Positions 25,167 to 36,822 are shown, counted from the first letter of the stretch. The stretch is 64,000 nt of DNA from Bombyx mori (GCF_030269925.1 NC_085107.1:8122001-8186000); one strand, 5' to 3'. Notes: generated by a model from the letters alone, not told the origin. Translations and numbers: made by a program.

Positions 25167-25557
25167 TTTATTGGGTCCATACGAGCAATGCTATTTTAAC
25201 CATGCTTAAACTGTAACCATCTGGTAAAGACATCTTATCAATCTGCTTATCGTCATATCGATTTCAAATATTGCGAGTTTATGATGACAATGCGCAATGA
25301 CAATATAATAAACCGTGGAGACCGTCACGACGAGATTGGTTGACGGCGTATCTGGAAAATTAGTGGATAGCTGTGTACGAGCTATTATACGATACAATTT
25401 ATTTGTTATTCGATCCATACAGGTCGAAACAAGACAATGTTGTAATCGTATTGGGATTAACTTAAAAGAGTTATCTTAGGTTTCGCTAATTTGAATAGCA
25501 GCGAAATAGATCAATCACCCAACGATTAGGTTGAAACTGTAATTGAGAGCTCTACCT

Positions 25558-25640
25558 AGTCTCACGGTAGGTAGCAGTATTCATGTTATAAAACCTATTG
25601 GCTCGGGTTACCACTTAATATCAAGTAAGCAGTCAACACA
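25558..25640 (+). mobile_element. Possible Bm1 SINE fragment
   Basis: Weak match to the Bm1 3' part: tctcacggtaggtagcagta, attggctcgggttaccactt, aatatcaagtaagc. Highly diverged. Confidence 0.4.
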
Positions 25641-26440
25641 CATTGTAAAAAAATGAACTTTTCGAGTTGTTTATAGATTTATGAAATAAAATTAATATTC
25701 CTAATTTTTTTCTTTAACAACAAAAATGTTTATTAAAAAACGAGTACATATTCAATTTATTATTTATACACAAATTCATATATTGTTTGTGAATTGACTT
25801 TGATAGAAGTAAAGGAAAATGTTGGACGCTTTTCTTTCTTATGTGTTTTTATTAAATTCATTTGAGTCCCGAAACACGTACAATAATTGCTAGAGGCAGG
25901 CAGTCTTGAATTGACATCGTTCGCTAAATATTTTATTAGTACAATAATATGAAATATTACAGAGGAAAGTATTAAGTCCTTTTTTGCTAAGAAAAAGTAA
26001 TGAGCAACTGAAAGTTCAACGAACCGAACAACTTCAAAAGTAAATAAACATTTGTTTTTTTAGAATCGGGGTGACGTCTGTCATGTACTTATTGTCAATT
26101 TGTTAATGCTTTGTATTGCTGATCACTTTGTTGGTGCAACTAATAAAGAAATAAATGACTTGCTGATTATTAATTATTTTCGGACAGAGGATCAAGATTT
26201 TAATCTCATATCTAAAGCTGGTGGTATGCACTTTTGTTATGTCTACGAGCTTCGACAACCAATTAAAATTTGGCGCTTCATGATTTCGGATGTCTAACTT
26301 GAACAAAAATTTAATTCTCTGTTTTGTGAAATTAGACGAATAAACACGAAGCGCCTATAGACGTGTGCTTAATAGCTGAGAGCTGGGTAGACTCAAGTCG
26401 AGATACTCTAACATGCCGCTAGCACTCTGGGGCCACGTAA
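25641..26440. other. Probable 5' flank and 5' UTR region of the LINE, unresolved
   Basis: No ORF1 for the downstream LINE was found. Frames at 26100-26297 are short and unrecognised. The 5' boundary of the element could not be placed. Confidence 0.35.
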
Positions 26441-26521
26441 AAATGGTTTCCCAGTAAAATACGTAAGTGTTTAGTTAGTGTTTTAAAAGACGTTAACGTT
26501 TCAATTATTAACATATTCAAT

Positions 26522-29359
26522 TTGGTGCATCAAAATTTACAAGGGATGATGGGTAAAGAGCTAGAAATTGAAATGTTTTTAAATATGCATAATATTAATA
26601 TATTCTGTGTTACTGAGCACTGGTTTAGAAATTATGAATTATTGTTTAATTTTAATGATCACCAGTTGTCAAGTTCCTTCTGCAGAGAGAACTCTATTCG
26701 CGGTGGCTCACTGATTCTCGTTAGTAAATGTTTGAAATGTAAGGAACGAAAGGATGTAGTGGCCCTCTCTGTTGAGAGAATTATTGAAATTTCCTGTGTT
26801 GAGCTTGAGCACCTCATTGTTGTCTGCGTCTACAGACCTCCTGATGCGTTATATGATTCTTTTGAAAATATTTTGGAAAATGCATTGCTGAAGCTTTCTG
26901 TTTCTAATAAACAAATTTTTGTATGTGGTGATTTTAATATTAATCTTTTAGAAAACACAAATACCACTATTAGATTCAGAACACTGTTAAAGTCATATAA
27001 CCTCCCAAATTTATTTTTAGAGCCTACTAGGACAACGACCACATCGGCAACATGTTTAGATAACATATTTACAAATGTAACACCGATTAACAAAAAAATT
27101 ATTAATCAGTTAACATCAGATCATAGTGGACAATTTGTGTCTTTTGAATCTAATATCAATTCTATAGATAAAAATACTCTTGTGATTGTTCCTATTAATA
27201 AAAAACGAATTGAGAAGTTTAGAAAAAATATTAAGCAAGAACATTCAGAAATTATTTATAACCATAACCCAAATTTGTCATACCAGAATATGTTTGAGAG
27301 AATTAATTTGGTCTTTGCTGATGTATTTATTCCTAAAACTGTAACATTAAAAAACAAAACAGTGTTCAGCGAGTGGGCCACAACCGGAGTGTACAAAAGT
27401 AGAAAAAAGTTATATGATCTGTACTCTGAAAAAGCCTATAATAATGATGAAACATTTCATCAATATGTCAGGAACTATTCAAAAGTATTTAGAAAAGTTT
27501 GTTTAGCGGCAAAATCTTTACATTTAAGTGATTTAATAAAAAATGCCCCTGACAAGATAAAGATGACTTGGAACATCATTGGTAGAGAAAGTGGAAAAGT
27601 CAGAAATAGCCACCAAGAATTCTCATTAAAAATAGATGATAAATTGGTAACTAGTCATAAAGATGTGGCTAATGCTTTTGAAAAGTTTTTCTCTGACATT
27701 CCAGTTTCAACTACCACTTCTCTAAATTCATCCCCCACAGCAGCTGAAATATTATTGCATAAACATGTCAACAAATGTAATGAAATTTTTAAATTTAAGG
27801 AAATTAATTCAAGCAATATAATAAAAAGTTTTAATAGCCTTAATGTAAAAAATACAGCTGACTTGTGGGGAATATCAGTAAAGGTTTTGAAGTCTGTAAT
27901 AGACATTATTGCTCCTCATCTTGCTAGTATTTTTAATGATTGTATTAGGTGTGGTGTATTTCTTGACTTAATGAAACATAGTAAAGTGATTCCTCTTTTT
28001 AAATCTGGTAGTACTGATGACCCCTCTAACTATAGACCTATTTCAGTACTCCCTACGTTGAGTAAAATCTTTGAAAAAATAATTTTGACACAACTTTTAG
28101 AACATTTTAATTCAAATAACCTGCTTCATAATAAACAATTCGGGTTTACCAGGGGTCGCTCTACAACTGATGCAGGTGCTTATCTAGTCAAAAATATTTT
28201 TAAATCTTGGGAGGAATCACATGATTGTCTTGGAATTTTCTGTGACTTATCCAAAGCATTTGACTGTGTTGAACATGAAACATTGGTGAGGAAACTACAT
28301 CACTATGGTATTAGGGATGGTGCATTGGAACTTATTACTTCCTATTTATCAGGACGGATACAAACAGTAGATGTGAAAGGTAATAGATCTTCAGGTACCT
28401 TGTTGAAAATGGGTGTACCTCAGGGTTCCATTTTGGGTCCTTTTTTATTTCTAATATATATAAACGATTTACCTAGTTTTATTGAGTCCCGACACGAGGT
28501 CGTATTATTCGCAGATGATACATCTTTATTATTTAAAATTAAACGACAATTACAAGTCTATGACGAAGTGAATGATGCGATTTCGTGTGTGGTTCATTGG
28601 TTCCGTATCAATAACCTATTATTGAATAGTAAGAAAACTAAATGTATTAAATTTACTTTAAAATGTATTAAACCATCTTTAAATGTGAGACAAGTGGATA
28701 GTGATGTAATTGTTTCTGAGGAATCATTGGAGCTTGTTGAGTCAACCGTATTTCTTGGTATAACAGTGGACTCCAAACTGCAATGGGGACCTCATATTCA
28801 TAAATTGGCGAGTAAGCTCAGCTCTGCAGCATACGCAGTAAAAAAAATTAGAATGTTAACAAACGCGGACACGGCTCGTTTAGTTTACTTTAGTTACTTC
28901 CACAGTGTCATGTCCTATGGCATTTTGCTATGGGGCAATGCGGCCGATGTAGAAACGATATTTATTCTGCAGAAAAGAGCTATACGCGCTATTTATAACA
29001 TGCACTCAAGGGAATCCCTGAGGGAGAAATTTAAAGAAATTAAAGTTCTCACTATGCCATCCCAGTACATTTTTGAAAATTTGATGTATGTTCGTAAACA
29101 TATTGAGGAGTTTCCTAAAAAGTCGGACATACATAATAGAAATACTAGGAACAAACACAAGCTTGTTGTGCCGATGAGTAGGTTACATAAGATACGAAAT
29201 TCATTCGGGTGTTTGTCTGTGCGCCTGTACAACAAAATCCCACAAGATGTTCAGAACCTACATATACATAGGTTTAAGAAAACTGTTAAAGAACATCTGT
29301 GCAATAAAGCTTACTATAAAGTCAATGATTATCTAGAAGATTGCACAAAGTGGGAATGA
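26522..29359 (+). CDS. Non-LTR retrotransposon ORF2: endonuclease and reverse transcriptase
   Basis: This open frame encodes about 945 residues, enough for target-primed reverse transcription: an APE-type endonuclease nicks DNA and a reverse transcriptase copies the element RNA. The endonuclease is at residues 3-205, with HQNLQG (N5), CVTEHW (E32), CGDFNIN (about 133-139) and SDHSG (about 199). The reverse transcriptase is at about 480-760, with NYRPIS (about 503), QFGFTRGRSTTDA (about 539), LSKAFDCVEHE (about 575), GVPQGSILGP (about 630), the catalytic FADD (about 663) and FLGITVDS (about 743). There is no RNase H domain. The TEHW form, missing RNase H and simple-repeat tail suggest a CR1/Daphne-like group of the Jockey superfamily. 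The frame has no internal stop, so the insertion is young. The first codon here is TTG; the frame is open back to 26441 but has no ATG before residue 9, inside the endonuclease core, so the true start is missing or frameshifted. Confidence 0.93.
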   Translation: MVHQNLQGMMGKELEIEMFLNMHNINIFCVTEHWFRNYELLFNFNDHQLSSSFCRENSIRGGSLILVSKCLKCKERKDVVALSVERIIEISCVELEHLIVVCVYRPPDALYDSFENILENALLKLSVSNKQIFVCGDFNINLLENTNTTIRFRTLLKSYNLPNLFLEPTRTTTTSATCLDNIFTNVTPINKKIINQLTSDHSGQFVSFESNINSIDKNTLVIVPINKKRIEKFRKNIKQEHSEIIYNHNPNLSYQNMFERINLVFADVFIPKTVTLKNKTVFSEWATTGVYKSRKKLYDLYSEKAYNNDETFHQYVRNYSKVFRKVCLAAKSLHLSDLIKNAPDKIKMTWNIIGRESGKVRNSHQEFSLKIDDKLVTSHKDVANAFEKFFSDIPVSTTTSLNSSPTAAEILLHKHVNKCNEIFKFKEINSSNIIKSFNSLNVKNTADLWGISVKVLKSVIDIIAPHLASIFNDCIRCGVFLDLMKHSKVIPLFKSGSTDDPSNYRPISVLPTLSKIFEKIILTQLLEHFNSNNLLHNKQFGFTRGRSTTDAGAYLVKNIFKSWEESHDCLGIFCDLSKAFDCVEHETLVRKLHHYGIRDGALELITSYLSGRIQTVDVKGNRSSGTLLKMGVPQGSILGPFLFLIYINDLPSFIESRHEVVLFADDTSLLFKIKRQLQVYDEVNDAISCVVHWFRINNLLLNSKKTKCIKFTLKCIKPSLNVRQVDSDVIVSEESLELVESTVFLGITVDSKLQWGPHIHKLASKLSSAAYAVKKIRMLTNADTARLVYFSYFHSVMSYGILLWGNAADVETIFILQKRAIRAIYNMHSRESLREKFKEIKVLTMPSQYIFENLMYVRKHIEEFPKKSDIHNRNTRNKHKLVVPMSRLHKIRNSFGCLSVRLYNKIPQDVQNLHIHRFKKTVKEHLCNKAYYKVNDYLEDCTKWE

Positions 29360-29643
29360 GTTGCTCGCTCCGGGCATTTCAATATTGTAGTAATTGTTAC
29401 GTTATAATACTCATTGTAAAAAACTCATATTTAAAAAAAATAATGTAATATTAAAAAATTAATAAATAATAATTTATTAAAAAAAAAAAAAAAAAAAACA
29501 TGCCCGCTGAGTTTCTTGCCAATTCTTCTCAGGACGGAGGCTAGTTCTTGTGAATTGGCGGTAGTTCTTTTGACGTTCAACAAGTATGTACTTTCATTTA
29601 TGTTGAATAAATTTTTTTTGATTTGATTTGATTTGATTTGTTA
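29360..29643 (+). mobile_element. 3' UTR and (GATTT)n tail of the LINE
   Basis: After the stop there is about 120 bp of AT-rich sequence, an internal A run (about 29480-29498), then a distinct module that includes gcccgctgagtttcttgcc from 29502 and ggcggtagttct at 29557, then ttgaataaatt and a tandem (GATTT)n end (about 29615-29640). The module resembles the 3' UTR of the Jockey-like family at 8247. A repeat-based tail rather than a poly(A) tail is usual for CR1/L2-type LINEs. Confidence 0.85.
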
Positions 29644-29898
29644 AGTAAACTCCACGTTGAAGAAAATGTAAGCGAAAGCATGATACATCATGACGTCGTG
29701 TCATAGGTAATTGATGTCTATTGTAAGTTGGAAGAGGAGTCACGAACATGTGATAGAGATAGGTATAGAAAATTCCTAGACGATGAATTGGATAAAATTG
29801 CATTTAATTTTCTTCCTGTTATTTATATTTCACTAATTGTATTTGTATGTTAGTTACATAAAAAGGCCAAGTTACATAATTACACAAAGTTACATAAA

Positions 29899-30316
29899 CT
29901 AGAGGTCCCGCAGTAGTCGAAATTCGACTATAATTAATTGGAATTGTAAGTTTGTACACCATTATGACTGTATTTTATACTTCTATAATCACAAATTTTG
30001 CCAAGACTACACGATAAAAAATATTAACAAAGACAAACAATATTTAATCTATTCTCAATTTGACCACAGACGTCAAGAACAAAAGTTTGACAATAAATAG
30101 TATGCATGGGTGTGTGCGTCAAATACATGGTATGTAGTGTGTGTAATGTTTTCTTTATTGATTTAATGTATTATTATGCCTTATTTAAAAAAACAATTAG
30201 CATTGTGCACTCCTTCTCTATATTCTCTATAAGTGTGGAAAATTTCATACTCCTCCGTCCGCGCAATTTTCGTAAAAAGGGATACAAAGTTTTTGCTTCA
30301 CGTATTAATACATAGA
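29899..30316 (-). mobile_element. Non-autonomous Helitron-like element, family H1
   Basis: The minus-strand 3' end is CTAG (29899-29902), with host T beyond it. The AGTCGAATTTCGACT hairpin lies just inside, and the 5' end is TCTATGTATTAATACG at 30316. The A/T flank is intact only on the 3' side. It lies 0.26 kb beyond the LINE tail. Confidence 0.85.
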
Positions 30317-30435
30317 CTACAGTAAATGTAATTTAAAACTGCGTGTACTTACAAACAAAACTTTGAGAAGTGTAGCTAACTACTGGTACTGGTATGCTCA
30401 TGCGGATCCGTGTATTTTGTTCAGGCCTACTTCTT

Positions 30436-30556
30436 ACTTCCAACGTTGGATACACGCTGGATGCAGGTGGCAACGGACCGACCGCACTGGACATCAGTTG
30501 GAGAGGCCTATGTTCAGCAGTGAACAGTAGACAGGCTGAGATGATGATGATGATGA
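30436..30556 (+). mobile_element. RTE-like LINE 3' end with (ATG)n tail
   Basis: gctggatgcaggtggcaacg, gaccgcactggacatcagt, tggagaggcctatgttcagc and agtagacaggctgag lead into (ATG)n at 30540-30558. The frame encodes the family's RW-Q-A-DR..W..L-AY-QQW-type ending with shifts. The longer open frame 30394-30822 is incidental. Confidence 0.75.
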
Positions 30557-31200
30557 TGACTTCTTACTTATTACCCAATTCGTCCAATCCGGAACCATAT
30601 CACTATAGACATAAATTCAAGGCGGAGGCTCCTTCCTTAAATAATCATTACCAGAAATCGTATCTCTTATATGATTGTTTTTCTCTTTATGGTTATCTCT
30701 TTATTGATTTACTTTTCCATCTATACCTGATCCGCCCATCGCTTGGGGCTATGTACTTTCTTACTCCCAATTTTACACACCAAGAGACGCCTAAGACGTC
30801 AAACAAAGAGCCAAACTTATAACAGCTGTCTCTTTGTTAATGGGAGTTAATTAATAATCCTTAAATATCGTTTATCTTAAATTTCAATATTATTTTTTTA
30901 TCTATTGTCAGTGAATTTAAAGGCAATTTTAAAGATTCTCTTGAAAATTTTTGTCATTTGATTGTTGTCTGTTTAGTCAGGTTTGGTGTTTATTGAGCGA
31001 AACGAACACATTAATAGGCTAGCTTTATTTTGAGCTCTACTAACACTGACCCACAAACTGCATCAAACTCGATTTGATACGTTAAAGTTTCCACTAGTTT
31101 AATAAAAAGAGTTTTGTGCATTTTTATCGCAATGAAAAAGGTCAGATCATGGTCAGTCCTGTGGCGTCATTTCTAATATTAGTATTACCAAATAGCATTG

Positions 31201-31569
31201 GGGGGGAGTTCCATGGGGAGTGCTCTGAGGATTTGTTCGAGATGATACCGTCATCTCGTTTTTACCATCGCACCGCCCGCCACCGGAGTAGAGTTCATCC
31301 ATACTACCTGGACCACTGCGGCCATTCACAGTGCATTTCCAGAGGTCTTTTTTGCCACGTACCATCCGGCTATGGAATGAGCTTCCCCTCCACGATGTTT
31401 CCTGAACGCTATGACATGTCCTTCTTCAAACGAGGCTTATGGAGAGTATTAAGCGGTAGGCAGCGGCTTGGCTCTGCTCCTGGCATTGCTGAAGTCTATC
31501 GGCGACGGTAACCACTCACCATCAGGTGGGCCGTATGCTCGTCTATCTACAAGGGCAATAAAAAAAAAA
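31201..31569 (+). pseudogene. L1Bm/BMC1-like LINE 3' end, longest copy, frameshifted
   Basis: Reading gives HGECSEDLFEMIPSSRFYHR, TARHRSRVHPYYLD, a frameshift in the FLPRT-IRLWNEL region, then FPERYDMSFFKRGLW and RQRLGSAPGIAEVYRRR with a stop at 31511. The 3' tail ends gggcaataaaaaaaaaa. It extends furthest 5' of all copies in this family here. Confidence 0.85.
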
Positions 31570-32251
31570 GAAAAATAATAATAATAATAGCAAACTGCAC
31601 TATAATATCATAATATGCACTTATATACACATATAGTACGTAATTATCACAGCGGGAAATACATTCCTATGTATTTAGTGTCTTTGTTTCAATTTGGAAC
31701 TGATGAAAAGTGATCAATTCTGTGTTCCGAATCCACCGGAAAGGTTTCGTGTTCAATTCTTGTTTTAATTGGAAAAGACAATGTTTGAGTTACGATCTCC
31801 AAATTTCGTCGTGTTTAATTTTCATCCTCTGAATGCGAGCTGTTTGTTTCTTTAGACTCTTTAAATACATTATTTGGTTTCAAGTTGAATTGACATTTCA
31901 TTTTGGCGTTCTCGGAACACAAATAAACAAAAAGCTTTCGAACTAATGACGAATTATTTCCCATAAAAATACAACTTTTTCACTCCTAGAATTGTGTTTC
32001 GAACGCAATCGCATTTTACGGCTAACGTTAACAACTTAGTCAGAATATAGAATAAACAAAGGATTCTAGATTAGACAAAAGGTACTTAAAATACACGTTC
32101 AAACAAATATCGTGTTTTCTTTTAAAGGTTTTTCTTTCATTTACGTTATTGATCTTAATGCTTTTTTTCCATCGGAGAAAAAAGTAGTAAAGTAAAAAAG
32201 TAGTAGAAAAAGCAAAAATTCTTAGTTATACGGTTTTTATTGTTCTCGGTG
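31570..32251. other. Unassigned AT-rich sequence
   Basis: A small (ATA)n run follows the LINE tail at about 31577-31590. Nothing else was recognised. Confidence 0.5.
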
Positions 32252-32395
32252 ACGAGTTCAGGGCTGACATGATGTTAAGCGGCTAACCGCGTGATTTGGG
32301 TAGACGTCTCAATAGAAATGCATAATGGCTGTGCCACCCTTAAAACCGCAACGAATAATTGCTTCGCGACGGAAATAGACAGTACGGTGCCATAT
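32252..32395 (-). mobile_element. Bm1 SINE, degenerate and internally deleted
   Basis: The minus-strand order holds: acgagttcagggctgacatg, atgttaagcgg, tagacgtct, aaatgc, gctgtgccacccttaaaacc, attgcttcgcgacggaaata. The central block (the tctcaaggtgggtgg region) is reduced. Confidence 0.65.
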
Positions 32396-32926
32396 TTTAC
32401 GTGGCTGGCTTTACAACTTCTGTTGACCATCTGATGAATTATTCGGTAATTTGTACGATACTGCACTGTAATAGTGAGCTGATATTAATTTGGACAATCA
32501 TACATTCGATAAAAAAAATAAAAAAAAATGCCAATAATCTAAAATTTACCTAGAATTTAATTGTAACTAAAGAGTAGAGAAGCTGGATGACGCAAATAGA
32601 TTGCAACTGAACTTGACAAGATTGGTTTTCTCTTCAATCGGAACAATAATTGCATTTAGAATGGTACCCATTGAATCATTAAACAATAAAACAGTTTCTG
32701 TATTCTAGGTCTCTCTATTAAGTTAGTAAGGATTTAGAGAATAGATTCCCTCCTTTGGTTCGATTTTAATTCGTTTTGAGCGTGAAATCTACTCATCATT
32801 TCCGGAATTTCCTAAAGTAAATCTAATCAACTATGTTACTTATAATTCAATATTATCTGATCGATACCAAAGCTATTACATTTTTGTTAAATTGATTTGA
32901 ATGTGACCTGTTTTTTTATCTTTACA

Positions 32927-33229
32927 CTAGCTGAGTCCCGCGATGTTATTGTCGTACCGCGGGTGACGCTGCGGAGCGGCAGGGGCGCTATTCTAAAAAA
33001 AATTGCCTAAGTTACTCCTTATATCATTAGCTACCTATCAGTGAGAGTCCCGTCAAAATCAATACAGCCGTTCCATAGATTAGCCGGAACAAACAGACAG
33101 ACAGACAATAATTGTAAAAAAAAATATTTTGGTGTATGTACTGTATATATATTCATATGCATGTACTTAGTAAAAAGTAGTTATTTGAATATTACAAACA
33201 GACACTCCAATTTTATTTATATGTATAGA
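32927..33229 (-). mobile_element. Non-autonomous Helitron-like element, family H6
   Basis: Minus-strand 5' end TCTATACATATAAATAAAAT follows a host A. The 3' end CTAG (32927-32930) precedes a host T. A (CAGA)n microsatellite occurs inside at about 33092-33108. The GC-rich 3' part (cccgcggtacgacaataaca on the minus strand) can fold. It is a single copy in this window, but this sequence is common in moth genomes as far as I recall. Confidence 0.72.
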
Positions 33230-34967
33230 TGTACGTCAATCGTCTTAGGCGTAACGAATTAAATACTTCACCTTTTTCAAGTTCGAATCGATGAAATATC
33301 CAATAATCATGATACGGTGATCAAAAAAGAAGCCTTTTCAAACAGCGGTTTCACCATAATATTAAAATATGAAAAAGTAAATAAATGTTGCATTCAATCG
33401 CAGAGTTTATTTATCAAGACGAAATCTCAAGAATTCCTGTTAAATAAATTTATAATAAGCTTTGCTTCAACGCTCCTATTTCCCGGTTCTCTCATAACAA
33501 TCGGATTCTTTATCGTTACTTTGAATCGAGTTACTGGAAACTTACAGGAGCCGATGAAAAAGAAATGTTTTGGAGTTCAGCGTTTATTAAAATTATTTTT
33601 ATTATGTAACTATTCGTTTTTTAAGCTATGTTGTGTTTCAGTTTTTTGTTTACCTATTTATTAGATAAGCATAGGCATAAACAAAAGAGCTCAGTATCTT
33701 TTTTTTGTTTAGAGCCACTGATGAGTTTAGGGCCACTAATGTATGTATCTAGGTATTTACTTAGATTTTACTTTATAAAGTTTCCTTTTAGTATAGAGAA
33801 GTCATTGTTTATAAATATATTTTTATTTCTATCAATCAAAACATGCGCCAATAGTATCGGTGCATCTCGCAGCAATTTTTCAAGAAGAAGCCAGGTGTAC
33901 GGGATCCAACAAACTATTCAAAGACATTTTGTTTTGTCTCTCGGGCATTAAGTTTTATTCCTGTCAATAATTGTCCAAACTTTGAAAAAAATAGAACTGT
34001 GAAACTGTTTTCCTATAAAAACGTTTTTATTCAAGATTTTTCTATGAATTTTATTTATTTTTGCTCTATAGTCATAAAATTGCTTAAAATGTCACTAGCG
34101 CGATTGAGGTTTTACCTAATTACTTCTCTATTCTGTGATAAATATCGCTATAAGGACTTCATTTGGAACCCAAGATTAAAAACAAAGAATAAATACTTAA
34201 AATAAGGAATGCAAGAGGAATACAGAACTGCGAATAAAGAATACAAAAAAACAATTACAACATTCATTCATTTCTCAATGTTTGACAACATCAAAGATCA
34301 ACATATGTCACTAGTTTGATTCGCCGAAAAGCAAAACTTGAAGATTGCCAAATCACGACATGTTCCAGAGAAATGAATCGATCCTCAAACAAGCAATCCA
34401 TCCATTTGTCAAAATTTATTAGAGCAAGCAAGTTAGGGAAGTTAAATTTACATTTGCAAACCAAATCATAACTAATAAATATTCGCGGGCCGTGATCGAA
34501 AGGCTTCGCGTAACTTCTCTATCGAGCGTTGGGCGGTAAAACAATTGGTCACTAGGCGGCTTCTTTCTTTGCCAATGAAAAAGTTTTCTTTTCATTAAAT
34601 TCTGCTCAAATTTAAAGGCAACTATTAACTTTTTTAATCTAGGTCATGTATGGTTTTAGCTTCCATTCATCAATGGCCTTTGGAATACTCAAAAGTAGCG
34701 GTGTTCAAATAAAGCTCGAACGAAATCAAACCGTCCTTGACAAAGCGAGTCAATCTACAGCGTTAATAGTTTTCCGGACAGTGAAAACCGTGATTGGAAA
34801 AGCTTTTTTCGATCAATGTTTGCTGAAACCGAAAAGTGGATGAAAGTATTAAAACCGAACAGCCTCGGGGATGCGCCGAAATCGAAATCGCACAGAGATT
34901 TCAACTACTATTTAGAATGTCATAAATACATAGTAGCTGTCTGGGACATTTCAAAAATATAAATATA
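33230..34967. other. Unassigned AT-rich sequence
   Basis: No gene recognised. The overlapping open frames at 33317-33951 are AT-rich, low in complexity and unlike any family I know. Confidence 0.5.
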
Positions 34968-35202
34968 CTAGCTTCGCTGGGCATTTAAAATTAACATTAC
35001 TATTTCTCTCCCACAAAGACTCTCATCATTAACGCCCCCGCAACTGGTGTAGGGAGTCCAACACTCATATAAATGTTAGCCTATCCATTAGGTACATGTA
35101 TTTTCTACATGGATACCAAGTTTCAAGTCAATCGGATGCATGGTTCAGTAGTTATAGCAAAACATCCGTAAAAACCACTATGGATTTATGTATTAGTATA
35201 GA
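34968..35202 (-). mobile_element. Non-autonomous Helitron-like element, family H3
   Basis: Minus-strand 5' end TCTATACTAATACATAAATC follows a host A; the 3' end is GCCCAGCGAAGCTAG followed by T. Compared with 17423-17632 it lost one arm of the 3' hairpin but keeps an intact 5' end. Confidence 0.78.
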
Positions 35203-35363
35203 TTTAACAAAATGTTAAATTCTACAGACAGCTTTGAAAACGGATCGTTCAGTGCGCAACAAACTGAAAGTACTGAAACACATAACAATTTAATTCCGAT
35301 ATAATGTCATCAATTGCTAGTTTGTGTCGTCAACGTCATGAAATAATTCATTCAATCCAGTCG

Positions 35364-35416
35364 TCATTTCTACCTAGTATATTTCAACTGATATCATTTC
35401 TACCTAGTATATTTCA
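35364..35416. repeat. Tandem duplication, 30-bp period
   Basis: A 23-bp segment beginning tcatttctacctagtatatt occurs at 35364-35386 and again at 35394-35416 with no mismatch seen. Confidence 0.9.
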
Positions 35417-36040
35417 GCGGTCATTCCAGATATACGTTAAACCTGACTTAAAACGAATGCTGTTACCGCGGCTATGTGGTAGGCGTATTATTGGAAGATC
35501 AATATCGTTTTTTGTTTACTGACAATGACTGATGGGATATGACTGGATATAGAAAACTTTTAAACACTAACGAAACTGATAATACATCGATTATGAGTGT
35601 TGTGATGTTTCTTTATACCTAAAAGTGCTGATTTGTATATGAAAAAATATTTAGGGGCGTACTTATGTATTAAAAAAAATATTTACGAGACACTAAGTCT
35701 CCCGGTGTAAATCCTTATTCGTAATATTGTTTAGTGGTTTTACCTTTCACATGCCCTTCCGGCACATGATATTCTATTGATGACAATATTATGATATTCG
35801 CTATTACTCACATAATAGATGCCCGCTATGCTGCATCATACAATAAGAAAATAGAATTTAAAGTTTTCCAAAAAAAACGCTTTATCCTGTTTTACTTTTT
35901 CTTCTGTTTAAAATATTAAATTTTTCTTTTAAATTAATACACTAAAATCATTAAACTTTTAAATTACAAAACCAGTGTAGGGCAAAATAAATAGAAATTT
36001 CTGGTGAAAAAATGTCTTAGACAATTTTTTTTAGTTATTT

Positions 36041-36195
36041 TTATTTATAACGCTAGGTGCGTAGGCGTCTTACAGCCAGCCTTCCTGGTGTTAAGTGGTT
36101 GAGTCATGAGATCAGAGGCTGATTTTTTCTGATATAATGAGTGTACGATCTTTCAATTCTGAACGCATGACTACTTCGCGGTAGAAATAGTTAGG
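36041..36195 (-). mobile_element. Bm1 SINE, degenerate
   Basis: cttacagccagccttcctgg, tgttaagtggtt, tctttcaattctgaacgcat, gactacttcgcggtagaaat: Bm1 order on the minus strand with large internal loss. Confidence 0.65.
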
Positions 36196-36692
36196 ATATT
36201 AGAGATTAACGGTGTGTTCAAGCAATATGCTCTATATTATTTTGGAACATTGAATTACTGGTTCATCAGTCTTCCCCAAATGTTAGGGTTGTGACGTACC
36301 ATACCTCAGGTACGTTGTACAAAATTATTGACAATCGCAAACAATCAATCCCAAATCATTTCACAAATAACTTAGGCGATATTCTGTGAAGCTCTTTTCG
36401 TCTGGATACATTATATTTCTATCCAAAACAAGAAGCCTCAGTAAACGATAAGCCGTTCGCAGGAGAAAGAAAAAAGATGTTGTGGAAATTGTCATCAATA
36501 ACACAGATTAGAGAACGTATGGGAGACTAATTAATGGGTATAAGTGTGATCGAGTTTTGTTCCAGTCCGTTTAAATTGATTACATCGTTGCATAGTTTGT
36601 AATCAATGTTGTTGCGTAGTCTTTGTTGACCTTAATAGGAGACTATAGCAGTAGCTTTATTGTGTTAACATGCAATGTTTTTGTTACCATAC

Positions 36693-36822
36693 TGCCGTTG
36701 TACTCGTAACTATACTGAGACCTTAGAACTCATAATATTATTATCTCAAGGTGGGTGGCGGCATTTACGTTTTAGATGTATATGGGCTTCGGTAACCACT
36801 AAGCATCTAAGCAAAAAAAAAA
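36693..36822 (+). mobile_element. Bm1 SINE, 3' fragment
   Basis: gccgttg..aactatactgagacctt, tctcaaggtgggtggcggca, tatgggcttcggtaaccact, then an A run. The caccaggtgggctgtgagct block is deleted. Confidence 0.85.

Noticed and set aside
29899..30316. LTR or solo-LTR interpretation of the H1 repeats
   Set aside because: No TG...CA ends, no target-site duplications, and the TC/CTAG ends with A/T flanks fit Helitrons better.
30394..30822. 142-codon plus-strand open frame
   Set aside because: Its first third is an RTE tail read in the wrong frame with an (ATG)n run giving MMMMMM; the rest is AT-rich with no support.
33317..33951. Two overlapping open frames of 107-115 codons
   Set aside because: Rich in Phe, Leu, Ser and Lys as expected from AT-rich DNA, with no motif, splice site or GC rise.
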